The notes beneath the pieces were generated by a model. It saw only the letters and a program-made list of their open reading frames with translations, did no database searches and had not been told where the DNA came from. The translations under genes and the position numbers were made by a program. Shown here piece by piece: positions 8,736 to 15,890 of a stretch of 64,000 bases of DNA (the first letter of the stretch is position 1; the number at the start of each line of letters is the position of its first letter). The stretch is from contig JBKPNZ010000019.1 of NCBI GenBank assembly GCA_046732895.1, forward strand, positions 1 to 64,000, given 5' to 3'. The stretch is from JBKPNZ01 sp046732895. GTDB taxonomy: Bacteria > Actinomycetota > Thermoleophilia > Solirubrobacterales > 70-9.

Positions 8736-9514
8736 GGGGCCGCGGTTTCGCTGGCGGCGGCGTTTTCGGCTCCGCCGGCGCCGTTGGAGCTCGCCTCGGT
8801 GGACGCCTGCTCGCCGTGGCTCACGACTAGGTCGATCAGGCGCTCCTCCGCGTCGTCTGAAGCGAGGCCGGGGACGAGCCGTCCCAACACCAAGCCGAGA
8901 GCCGCGCCCGCGAGCACATCGGACGGATAGTGCATCCCGAGGTACGGCCGGCTGAGGCAGATCCCCGCCGCCAGGGCGTAGCTGGCCCGCCGGGACCCAG
9001 GCGCCACTCGGCCGAAGGCCGTCGCCGCAGCCATCGACGACGTCGCATGCGCGGATGGAAAGGAGAGCTTGCTCGGGGCGCGTCCGAGTGGTGGGTGTCC
9101 GGTGATGAGCGGCCGCTCGCGCCCGGCCGCGAGCTTGACCGCGTAGTTGACGCCCACGGCGGCAGGAGCGACGCCTGCCGCGATCAGCCAGCGCGCGCGC
9201 CGCGGCGGATCGGCGGCCGCCCCAGCCGCCCCGATCGCCATCCAGACGGCGCCCCATTCGCCGATCGTCCCCAGAAGCTTCATCCCGGGCTCGGTGATCG
9301 GCCCGTGGCCGCGGGTGCGCATTACGCGCAGCAGGGCCTGGTCGGCGTCGCCCAGGGCTCGCAGGATGGGGTTGCGCTGGCGCTCGACCGCGCCGCGGGC
9401 GCGCAGCCGGGGAAGGCGCCGCCACCTGGGGGGCTCCGGGTCTCGCCGCAGCGACTTGAGGAACGACCTGCTCACCCGCGGCAGGATAGGCGGCGCAACG
9501 ACGCCGCCGCGCAT
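8732..9514 (-). CDS. PAP2-family membrane phosphatase
   Basis: 260 residues. All three PAP2 signature blocks are present: KLAAGRERP (C1), SFPSAHATSS (C2, with Ala in place of the usual Gly in PSGH) and SRPYLGMHYPSDVLAG (C3 with the catalytic His and Asp). Hydrophobic segments surround them, as in membrane phosphatases acting on phosphatidic acid or undecaprenyl pyrophosphate. The N-terminal 50 residues are strongly basic. The gene overlaps ychF by 4 nt, so the two are probably cotranscribed. The substrate is not determinable from sequence. Confidence 0.8.
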   Translation of the reverse strand: MRGGVVAPPILPRVSRSFLKSLRRDPEPPRWRRLPRLRARGAVERQRNPILRALGDADQALLRVMRTRGHGPITEPGMKLLGTIGEWGAVWMAIGAAGAAADPPRRARWLIAAGVAPAAVGVNYAVKLAAGRERPLITGHPPLGRAPSKLSFPSAHATSSMAAATAFGRVAPGSRRASYALAAGICLSRPYLGMHYPSDVLAGAALGLVLGRLVPGLASDDAEERLIDLVVSHGEQASTEASSNGAGGAENAAASETAAP

Positions 9515-9520
9515 CTGCGA

Positions 9521-9763
9521 TTACATCGGCATCTTGGAGCGCCCCTCGCGGCCCTTCTGCGCGCTGCGGTTCGTCGCCCGGCGCGAAGCCCGGAACGGCT
9601 TCTGGAGCCACTTCCCAGCTTTGCCGGGCGCCTTGCTCGCAGTGCTCTGACCGGCGCCGAGGGTGCGATCGACGCCGCGCTGCGGCCACCACGAGAGGCG
9701 CGGGAGCAGGAAGGCGAGCACCGCCAAGATGATGCAGACGACGATGATCACCACGATGGTCAT
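9521..9763 (-). CDS. small single-pass membrane protein
   Basis: 80 residues from ATG 9763, chosen because GAGAGGA lies just upstream; the longer frame to 9832 lacks a comparable signal. One transmembrane helix occupies residues 2-22 (TIVVIIVVCIILAVLAFLL). It is followed by a basic, Ser/Arg/Lys-rich cytoplasmic tail containing RAGSQ-like and ASRRATNRSAQKGREGR segments. The function is unknown. It lies 6 nt upstream of the PAP2 start and may belong to the same transcript. Confidence 0.6.
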   Translation of the reverse strand: MTIVVIIVVCIILAVLAFLLPRLSWWPQRGVDRTLGAGQSTASKAPGKAGKWLQKPFRASRRATNRSAQKGREGRSKMPM

Positions 9764-9832
9764 GTGCTCGTTCCTCTCCTCGCTTCCTTGGCCCGCCCCG
9801 GCTACCCGCGCCGGTTCCAGGGGAAACGGCAT

Positions 9833-9838
9833 TAGGGT
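9833..9838 (+). promoter_or_regulatory. -10 box TAGGGT, leaderless start
   Basis: TAGGGT lies 6 nt before the GTG start at 9845 and there is no Shine-Dalgarno. This fits the TANNNT box of actinobacterial promoters that give leaderless mRNAs. Confidence 0.5.
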
Positions 9839-9844
9839 GCCCGC

Positions 9845-10924
9845 GTGGACGACGCTGCCAGCGCCCGTCGGAAGGAGCTCGAGGACGGGTTCCGCCGTTC
9901 CGGCCTACCGCTCTTCGTCGATGGGTTCTCCGCCTCGACCGATGTCTTCAACCGCGTCGTGCCGCTCCTCGCCCTGGTCTTCGCCGGCGAGCTCCTGGGC
10001 GCCCTGAATCTCGACTGGTCACCGCTCGGGAACATCGCCGCCGTCGCCGGCGCGATTGCGTTGACGGTCGTCGTCATGGGCGGCCTGAACCTCGCCCGCG
10101 GGCGGCCATTCCTTGCATTCCCACGGACCGTGGGAACGGTGGAGCTGGCGATCTTCGTGCTGGTGCCGGCCGTGCTCCCCCTCATCTTCGGCGGCCAGTG
10201 GCGCAGCGCGATGGTCACCGCGGCCGCCAACCTCGTGCTCCTCGGCCTGATCTACGCGACCTTCGGCTACGGGTTGCCTTCGATCCTGCGCTGGACCGGG
10301 CTGCGGCTCTTCAGCCAGCTCCGTGCTTCCCTGGCCCTGCTGACGCGGGCCATCCCGCTGCTCATGATCTTCTCCGTCGTCCTCTTCCTCACGACGGAGA
10401 TGTGGCAGGTCTTCGCCGAGGCTTCAACCGTCGCTCTGGCGGGCATGACACTGCTGTTCGTCGCGCTCGGCTGCGCGTTCCTCGTCGCGCGCCTGCCCAA
10501 GGAGGTCCGCGCACTCGAGCGCGACTCCGACATCGACGCGCCGCCGCTCGAGCGGCGGCAGCGGCTCAACGTCGGGCTCGTGATGTTCGTCAGCCAAGCG
10601 CTGCAGGTGCTGTTCGTGAGCCTCGCCATCGGCATCTTCTTCGCCGCTCTCGGCCTGCTGCTGATCGACGCGGACCTGACGAGGGAGTGGACCGGCAAGG
10701 CGCCCGACGTCCTCTTCGACGTCCACATGTTCGGGCGGCGCGGCATCGTCACCGCGGAGCTCCTGCGGGTCTCCGGCGCGATCGCGGCGTTCACCGGCCT
10801 CTACTTCGGCATCTCGATGCTCACCGACGACGTCTATCGCCGCGAGTTCGTCGACGAGCTGACCTCGGAGATGCGCTCGAGCTTCGAGGCGCGCGCCGAG
10901 TACCTGCGTCTGCGGCGCGCCTAG
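9845..10924 (+). CDS. polytopic membrane protein, unknown function
   Basis: 359 residues with about eight hydrophobic segments (near 36-53, 62-80, 97-115, 122-140, 165-185, 193-213, 243-268 and 300-322). A charged loop (ALERDSDIDAPPLERRQRL) lies near residue 220-240. The amphipathic N-terminus and the C-terminus are hydrophilic, and the latter ends in an Arg-rich helix. No transporter signature is recognised. A TAGGGT box 6 nt before the GTG suggests its own promoter and a leaderless transcript. Confidence 0.7.
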   Translation: MDDAASARRKELEDGFRRSGLPLFVDGFSASTDVFNRVVPLLALVFAGELLGALNLDWSPLGNIAAVAGAIALTVVVMGGLNLARGRPFLAFPRTVGTVELAIFVLVPAVLPLIFGGQWRSAMVTAAANLVLLGLIYATFGYGLPSILRWTGLRLFSQLRASLALLTRAIPLLMIFSVVLFLTTEMWQVFAEASTVALAGMTLLFVALGCAFLVARLPKEVRALERDSDIDAPPLERRQRLNVGLVMFVSQALQVLFVSLAIGIFFAALGLLLIDADLTREWTGKAPDVLFDVHMFGRRGIVTAELLRVSGAIAAFTGLYFGISMLTDDVYRREFVDELTSEMRSSFEARAEYLRLRRA

Positions 10925-10927
10925 AGT
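10922..10927 (+). promoter_or_regulatory. -10 box TAGAGT before a short leader ORF
   Basis: TAGAGT overlaps the stop of the upstream gene and lies 7 nt before ATG 10935. That ATG opens a 21-codon frame ending at TAG 10998-11000. The layout suggests a leaderless short ORF in front of the BtrH-like gene. Confidence 0.35.
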
Positions 10928-10934
10928 TAGCGCG

Positions 10935-11000
10935 ATGACGGCCACGATGAATCTCTTGCGGCGGCTGCGCCGCCTGACATGTCACTGCCGAGACACTTAG
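10935..11000 (+). CDS. putative 21-aa leader ORF
   Basis: Reads MTATMNLLRRLRRLTCHCRDT and stops inside the palindrome at 10986-11010. The stop TAG shares its G with an in-frame GTG (11000) of the BtrH-like gene, a TAGTG stop-start overlap. It may be a coupling peptide. Alternatively it may be the original N-terminus of the downstream gene, separated from it by insertion of the palindrome. Existence as a translated peptide is unproven. Confidence 0.25.
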   Translation: MTATMNLLRRLRRLTCHCRDT

Positions 11001-11977
11001 TGTCTCGGCACCTCATACCCGGCTACCGGCACACGCCCGGAAACCACTGCGGCTCGACCGCGCTGCGCAACCTGCTCGCCCACCACGGCGTGGAGATGAC
11101 CGAGGCGATGGTCTTCGGGCTCGGCGCCGGCGCCTGTTTCTACTTCGTGCCGGTGGATGGCCAGTCCCCGTCGCGCTTCACGAACGGGCGCACGTCGCGC
11201 CTCGAGGAGCAGTTCGTCGAGCTCACCGGCGCTCCGCTCGAGCTGCGGACGTTCGACGATCCCGGCTCGAGCTGGCAGGCGGCACGCGGCTCGGTCGACG
11301 CAGGCAAGCCGGCGATCCTGCTGAGCGACCTCTATTACCTCGACCACTACGGGAACTCGGCCCACTTCCCGGGGCACGCCGTCGTCCTCGCCGGCTACGA
11401 CGGCGAGGTGGCCTACCTCTCCGACACCGGGTTCGAGGAGCTGCAAACGACCCGCCTCGAGAATCTCGCCAAGGCGCGCCACGCCCAGCACCCGGTGTTC
11501 CCGCTCGCCGGCCACATGTTCGTCGCGGCGGACGGCCTTGCGGGATTCGACCCGGCTCCCGCGATCCCGAGGGCGGTGGCACGCTGCGCCGAGCGCATGC
11601 TCGAGCCGCCGCTCGGCGAGTATGAGGGGCTGCCGGGCATGCGCCGGTTCGCAGCCGAGGTCGGTGAGTGGCCGCACATCGTCGAGGACTGGCAGTGGTG
11701 CGCGCGCTTCAACTACCAGGTGATCGAACGGCGCGGCACCGGCGGTGGCAACTTCCGCAGGATGTATGCAGCGTTCCTCGCCGAGGCTGGGTACGCAGAG
11801 ACGGAGCTCGCCGCAGAGGCGGCCAGCGACTGGACTCGCCTTGCTCAGGCCCTGCTGGCGGCGAGCGAGTCCGACGAGCCGGCGCCCGAGCTCTGGTCGC
11901 GGATCGCCGATGAGGCGGCCGCGGCGCTCGACGCCGAGGACCGGCTCTGGCGGGCTCTCGCTAAGAACCGGGCCTGA
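10979..11977 (+). CDS. BtrH N-terminal domain / DUF4872 protein
   Basis: 332 residues from ATG 10979; GTG 11000 is an alternative start. The N-terminal half resembles the BtrH N-terminal domain, an NlpC/P60-like fold: GYRHTPGNHCGSTALRNLL contains the expected Cys, and HFPGHAVVLAGYDG contains the expected His. BtrH in butirosin synthesis acts as an acyltransferase, and most relatives are uncharacterised. The C-terminal half (about 190-330) is helical and fits DUF4872. The start region overlaps a 25-bp palindrome, which makes the N-terminus uncertain. The 3' end overlaps the convergent methyltransferase gene by 17 nt. Confidence 0.7.
   Translation: MSLPRHLVSRHLIPGYRHTPGNHCGSTALRNLLAHHGVEMTEAMVFGLGAGACFYFVPVDGQSPSRFTNGRTSRLEEQFVELTGAPLELRTFDDPGSSWQAARGSVDAGKPAILLSDLYYLDHYGNSAHFPGHAVVLAGYDGEVAYLSDTGFEELQTTRLENLAKARHAQHPVFPLAGHMFVAADGLAGFDPAPAIPRAVARCAERMLEPPLGEYEGLPGMRRFAAEVGEWPHIVEDWQWCARFNYQVIERRGTGGGNFRRMYAAFLAEAGYAETELAAEAASDWTRLAQALLAASESDEPAPELWSRIADEAAAALDAEDRLWRALAKNRA
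10986..11010. repeat. 25-bp palindrome, arms TGCCGAGACACT/AGTGTCTCGGCA
   Basis: Perfect 12-nt arms around a single T. It resembles the palindrome at 6442-6464 (both read ACTGCCGARACA at the left edge) and overlaps the 5' end of the BtrH-like gene. It is a possible dispersed palindromic repeat or operator. Confidence 0.7.
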
Positions 11978-12578
11978 GCCGGGCGAAATAGCCGAAGGGG
12001 GGCCCAGAGCGCTCCTCGAGGCGCAGGCCGGCGTTCGCCGCGCGCCGCTCGAGCGCACGGTGTGACGTGAAGTGCGGATCGCCGAAAAGCTCGCCGACCA
12101 CCAGCCGGCCGCTCGGCTTCAGCACTCGCGCGATCTCGCCCATCGCCGCGTCCTGGTCGGGAATCTCGCCGAGAACGGCCGTCAGGACGACGGCGTCGAA
12201 CGAATCGTCCTCGAACGGGAGCGAGGTGGCGTCGCCCTGGGTCGAGTGCACGTTCGTCAGCCCGGCCTCCACGACGCGGTTCATCGTGTGGTCGAGGAAA
12301 TCCTGCTGCAGGTCGAAGATCTCGACCGAGCCACCCGGCACGAGCCACCGCGCGAGATCGAGCGTGTAATAACCGGTCCCGGGCCCGATCTCCAGCACGC
12401 GCTCGCCGCCTCTCGGGTCCAGCACCTCGCGCAGGCGCTCGCGGGTGATCAGGGGGTGGGGAGCCTCGACCCAGAAGCGCTGCCCATAGGGGCACGCCGA
12501 GGGATTCCTGCGCCACCACAGCGCCGCACCCAGCGTTGCGGCTGCGCCAACGGCTGCGATCCTGGTCGCCGGCCTCAT
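11961..12578 (-). CDS. class I SAM-dependent methyltransferase
   Basis: 205 residues. The Rossmann methyltransferase motifs are clear: VLEIGPGTGYYTLDLA (motif I), VEIFDLQQDFLDH (motif II, acidic end of beta-2), GDATSLPFEDDSFDAVVL (motifs III-IV) and LKPSGRLVVGELF (post-motif). A short hydrophobic N-terminus (AAVGAAATLGAALWW) could anchor it to the membrane. The substrate is unknown; the sequence is of the UbiE/arsenite-methyltransferase-like general type but lacks extra Cys motifs. It lies downstream of the 74-aa gene and methylmalonyl-CoA epimerase. Confidence 0.8.
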   Translation of the reverse strand: MRPATRIAAVGAAATLGAALWWRRNPSACPYGQRFWVEAPHPLITRERLREVLDPRGGERVLEIGPGTGYYTLDLARWLVPGGSVEIFDLQQDFLDHTMNRVVEAGLTNVHSTQGDATSLPFEDDSFDAVVLTAVLGEIPDQDAAMGEIARVLKPSGRLVVGELFGDPHFTSHRALERRAANAGLRLEERSGPPFGYFARLRPGS

Positions 12579-12591
12579 CGTCTCAAAGCCC

Positions 12592-12614
12592 CTTAGGGGG
12601 TATTACCCCCTAAG
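12592..12614. repeat. 23-bp palindrome, arms CTTAGGGGGTA/TACCCCCTAAG
   Basis: Perfect 11-nt arms around one T. It lies between the stop codon of the 74-aa gene (which it includes) and the methyltransferase start. A related GGGGGTA...TACCCCC pair is at 57259-57285. It could be a weak terminator or a regulator site. Confidence 0.65.
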
Positions 12615-12834
12615 AGCCGGAGAAGCCGATCGTGTGCGGCCCGCCCGCGCCGCGGACGAAGACGACCTTGCCGAGCTCGAGCGAGACGGCGCCCTCCTCT
12701 GTCTCGAGATCGTGCCAGCCGCCCCCGTTGCGGACCGCTTTTCGCAACCCGGCCAGCTGATCGTCGGTCAGGCGCAGGCTGAGCACCTGGCCGCCGTTGA
12801 AACCGATCTCCACTCGCTTCGCGTCGCTTGCCAT
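12610..12834 (-). CDS. 74-aa hypothetical protein
   Basis: Small soluble protein (VEIGFNGGQVLSLRLTDDQL, then WHDLETEEGAVSLELGKVVFVR) with an alternating beta pattern. Its ATG shares an A with the TGA stop of the epimerase gene (TGATG), which supports translational coupling and a real gene. I recognise no family. Confidence 0.6.
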   Translation of the reverse strand: MASDAKRVEIGFNGGQVLSLRLTDDQLAGLRKAVRNGGGWHDLETEEGAVSLELGKVVFVRGAGGPHTIGFSGS

Positions 12835-13253
12835 CAGACCTCGTAGTGATTGCCCGCGGGCTCTACCAGCTCGATCAGAACCCCGCCGGCCGCGTCCGGG
12901 TGCAGGAAGGCTACGCGGGTCTGGCGGATCCCGGTGCGCGGCTGCTCGTCGATCAGCTCGATGCCCTGGTCGCGGAGCCGGGCGAGGGCGTCGTCGATGT
13001 TGTCAACGCGATAGGCCACGTGGTGGAGACCCTCGCCGCGCTTCACGATGAACTTGCCCACGGGGGTCTCGTCGCCGAGCGGGCGCAGGAGCTCGACGTG
13101 GCTGTCGCCGACGTCGAGGAGCGCCGCTTCGACGCCCTGCTCGTCCACCGTCTCGCGGAACACGAGGGGCATGCCGAAGGTCTTCTCGTAGAGCGAGATC
13201 GCCGCGTCCAGGTCGGAGACGGCGACGCCGACGTGGTCGAGGGCGCTGAACAT
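12834..13253 (-). CDS. mce: methylmalonyl-CoA epimerase (VOC family)
   Basis: 139 residues, the usual length. The paired beta-alpha-beta-beta-beta units of the vicinal oxygen chelate fold are visible: LDHVGVAVSDLDAAISLYEKTFG at the N-terminus, then GEGLHHVAYRVDNID in the second half. The metal ligands His (LDHVG), His (LHHVAY) and Glu (LIELVEP) are present. The enzyme interconverts the (S) and (R) forms of methylmalonyl-CoA in propionate metabolism. The start codon lies at the edge of a 26-bp palindrome that also contains a TACACT -10-like box. Confidence 0.9.
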   Translation of the reverse strand: MFSALDHVGVAVSDLDAAISLYEKTFGMPLVFRETVDEQGVEAALLDVGDSHVELLRPLGDETPVGKFIVKRGEGLHHVAYRVDNIDDALARLRDQGIELIDEQPRTGIRQTRVAFLHPDAAGGVLIELVEPAGNHYEV

Positions 13254-13278
13254 CGTGCCTGAGTGTATTCAGGCACGA
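13253..13278. promoter_or_regulatory. palindromic operator candidate over the mce -10 region
   Basis: 10-nt arms TCGTGCCTGA/TCAGGCACGA with a 6-nt centre. On the minus strand the centre supplies TACACT, 8 nt before the mce ATG. A repressor bound here would block mce and could affect the divergent TolB-like gene. A related TCAGGCAC half-site pair is at 41073-41098. Confidence 0.5.
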
Positions 13279-13299
13279 CAACTTCCCGGAGGGGTCCCG

Positions 13300-14229
13300 A
13301 TGCGCCGCCAGGCCGTGCGAAACTGCGGGCGGATGCGAAGTCGGGCGGCATCGCGACTTGCACCTGCGGCGGTTGGGATCGCCCTGCTCGCATACGCGCC
13401 GGCGGCCCAGGGCGGCGCCACGGGTGGGCTTGCCGATCCGGGCTACTCGCCGAACGGGAAGCGCATCGTCTACACCGATCTGCGCGGCGGCGGTGACCGG
13501 GAGATCGTGACGATCTCGGCCAAGGGCAAGCACCGCAAGCGCCTCACGAAGAACGACGCCACCGACGTCAATCCGGTCTACACGCCGAGCGGCAGGCGGA
13601 TCCTGTTCGCGAGCGACCGGGGCCCCGAGGACGACTTCGACATCTACTCGATGAAGACCGACGGGAGCAAGGTCCATCCCATCACCGACAACGAAGTCAT
13701 CGACGACTTCGATCCTTCCCCGGCCGGCAAGCGGATCGCCCTCTCGAGCACCGCCGACGGCGACTACGAGATCTGGACCATGAAGGCTGACGGCAGCGAC
13801 ATGGTGCCGCTGACGATCAACACCGACAGCGACTACATCCCCTTCTTCTCCGCCGACGGCTCGCAGATCGCGTTCGTCAGCGACCGCGACGGCAACAACA
13901 ACATCTACGCGATGAACGGGAACGGCGGCGACCAGACGCCGCTAACCGACAACTCGTCCCCCGACAGCGATCCGGCGATGTCGCCGAACGGGAAGCGGGT
14001 TGCCTTCGAGAGCAACCGCGACGGCGACGCCGAGATCTTCCTCACCGAGCCCGCGAATCAGCCGGGCGACGAGATACAGCTCACCGTCAACCCGGGGGAC
14101 TTCGACGGCGACCCATCGTTTTCACCGGACAGCAAGAAGATCCTCTTCGTCGGGTTCGGTGACTCGGCCTATCAGCTGTTCAGAATGGATCTGGACGGCA
14201 CCCACCGCCACCAGATCACGCATTTCTGA
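13300..14229 (+). CDS. TolB-like beta-propeller protein, secreted
   Basis: 309 residues from ATG 13300 with GGAGGGG just upstream; a longer frame to 13255 crosses the palindrome and is not favoured. A signal peptide is present (about 1-40, Arg-rich then ALLAYAPAAQG). Five to six PD40/WD40-like TolB repeats follow, with the recurring pattern (Y/F)SPNGKRI(V/L)(Y/F) and DYEIWTMKADGSD-like blades, for example DFDIYSMKTDGS and NNIYAMNGNG. Such propellers bind proteins or glycans at the cell surface. No catalytic domain is attached. Confidence 0.75.
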   Translation: MRRQAVRNCGRMRSRAASRLAPAAVGIALLAYAPAAQGGATGGLADPGYSPNGKRIVYTDLRGGGDREIVTISAKGKHRKRLTKNDATDVNPVYTPSGRRILFASDRGPEDDFDIYSMKTDGSKVHPITDNEVIDDFDPSPAGKRIALSSTADGDYEIWTMKADGSDMVPLTINTDSDYIPFFSADGSQIAFVSDRDGNNNIYAMNGNGGDQTPLTDNSSPDSDPAMSPNGKRVAFESNRDGDAEIFLTEPANQPGDEIQLTVNPGDFDGDPSFSPDSKKILFVGFGDSAYQLFRMDLDGTHRHQITHF

Positions 14230-14238
14230 GCCGGCCCT

Positions 14239-15822
14239 TCAGTCCAGATCCGCCGGGGGCGGGGGCTCCGATGCGATCGCCTCGGCGGCCCGGCCCGCGA
14301 CGTCGGGCTCCTCGTCCGGCTCGAGGAGCGCCTCGACCGGCGCGTCCTCGCGGTCTTCGGCCCCGCGCATGAGCTGCTGGATCTCCTCACGCTCGATCAC
14401 CTCGTGGGCCAGGAGCCGCTCCGCGATCTCGTCGAGGAGATCACGGTGATCGGTGAGCAGGCGATAGGCGCCGCGGTAGGAATCCTCGGCGATCTCGCGG
14501 ATCTCGTCGTCGCGAACCTGCCGGAGCGACTCGGAGACCGTGAAGTCGTCGGCGGGCACCTGGTGCGCGCGGATCGTCGACCCCATGCCGTACTCGTTGA
14601 CCATCGAGCGGGCGATCGCCGTCACCCGGCTGAGGTCGTCAGAGGCGCCGGTGGTCACTCGCCCGAACGTGATCTGCTCAGCGACGCGGCCGGCGAGAAG
14701 GACCTTCATGTAGTCCATGAGCTCCTGGCGTGACTTCAGGTAGCGGTCCTCCTGCGGCAGGTTGAGCGTGTAGCCGAGCGCCTTGCCGCGCGGGATGATC
14801 GAGACCTTCTGCACCTTGTCGACGGTCGGCAGGAGCTCCGAGACGAGGGCGTGACCGGCCTCGTGCCAGGCGACCACGCGCTTCTCCTGGGCGGTGATCA
14901 CCTTGCGGGTCTGGAGCCCGGCGACGACCCGCTCGAAGGCGTCGTCGAAGTCGCGCTGGCTGATGAAGTCGCGGTGGCTGCGCCCGGCGAGGATGGCAGC
15001 CTCGTTCACGAGATTGGCGAGGTCGGCGCCCGTCAGCCCGGCGGCATGGCGGGCGACGCGCTCGAGGTCGACGTCCTGCGAGAGCGGCTTGCCCTTGGAA
15101 TGGACCTCCAGGATCCGCTCGCGACCGCGCATGTCAGGCGCGGGGACGTAGACCTGACGGTCGAACCGACCCGGTCGCAGGAGCGCCTTGTCGAGCTTCT
15201 CGAGCATGTTCGATGCGGCCATCACGACCACGTTGTCGCGGGCGCTGAAGCCGTCCATCTCGACGAGCAGCTGGTTCAGGGTCTGATCGCGCTCGCCGGA
15301 GACGTCGGTGCCCCGCTCCGCGCCGACCGCGTCGAGCTCGTCGATGAAGACGATCGCCGGAGCGTTCTCGCGCGCCTCGCGGAAAAGGCGGCGAATGCGA
15401 GCTGCGCCCAGGCCGGCGAACATCTCGACGAACGACGACGCGGACTGGCTGAAGAAGTTGGCGCCGGACTCGTGCGCGACCGCCTTCGCCAAGAGTGTCT
15501 TGCCGGTACCGGGAGGACCGTGAAGCAGGATGCCCTGCGGCACCTTGGCGCCGAGCCGCTTGAAGCGTTTGGGGTCGGAGAGGAACTCGACGACCTCGCG
15601 CAGCTCGTCCTTGGTCTCCTCGATGCCGGCGACCTCGTCCCAGCTCACCGCCGCCTTCGAGCGGGCGCGGATCTCCTGCGGCTTCGTCTTCGGCATCAGG
15701 CCGAGCGTGCGCCACATGAAGTACACGATCAGGCCGAGGAACAGCACCGGCACCCAAACGGTGACGTAGCTCACAAGCTCGTCGTACGTGATGCCGAAGA
15801 TGGCGACTGGAGTCATGCTCAA
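14239..15822 (-). CDS. ftsH: ATP-dependent zinc metalloprotease FtsH, short N-terminus
   Basis: 527 residues. The AAA+ module has Walker A GPPGTGKT (near residue 102), Walker B IVFIDELDAVG, the pore-loop region FVEMFAGLG and second region of homology RPGRFDR. The M41 peptidase carries HEAGH near residue 320 and the third zinc-ligand region DDLSRVT. Classical FtsH has two N-terminal helices around a periplasmic domain; here only one transmembrane helix (about residues 19-37) precedes the linker and AAA domain. It may be a paralogue of a canonical FtsH elsewhere. The acidic C-terminus (EPDEEPD) is typical of a flexible tail. Confidence 0.9.
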   Translation of the reverse strand: MSMTPVAIFGITYDELVSYVTVWVPVLFLGLIVYFMWRTLGLMPKTKPQEIRARSKAAVSWDEVAGIEETKDELREVVEFLSDPKRFKRLGAKVPQGILLHGPPGTGKTLLAKAVAHESGANFFSQSASSFVEMFAGLGAARIRRLFREARENAPAIVFIDELDAVGAERGTDVSGERDQTLNQLLVEMDGFSARDNVVVMAASNMLEKLDKALLRPGRFDRQVYVPAPDMRGRERILEVHSKGKPLSQDVDLERVARHAAGLTGADLANLVNEAAILAGRSHRDFISQRDFDDAFERVVAGLQTRKVITAQEKRVVAWHEAGHALVSELLPTVDKVQKVSIIPRGKALGYTLNLPQEDRYLKSRQELMDYMKVLLAGRVAEQITFGRVTTGASDDLSRVTAIARSMVNEYGMGSTIRAHQVPADDFTVSESLRQVRDDEIREIAEDSYRGAYRLLTDHRDLLDEIAERLLAHEVIEREEIQQLMRGAEDREDAPVEALLEPDEEPDVAGRAAEAIASEPPPPADLD

Positions 15823-15890
15823 GGGGTCCTTCCCTGGACGTCCTTACCGGTAAACGGTACCGGGCGGCGCAAGGGCATACCCCAAATGAG

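Noticed and set aside
7659..9692. A single 677-residue minus-strand frame
   Set aside because: Only residues from GTG 8735 onward are YchF; the rest is an Arg/Pro-rich shadow of the PAP2 gene and the small membrane protein.
12592..12614. CsoR/RcnR-type metal operator
   Set aside because: Those sites read TACCC...GGGTA with the C-runs outside; here the G-run comes first, and no CsoR or metal-export gene is adjacent.
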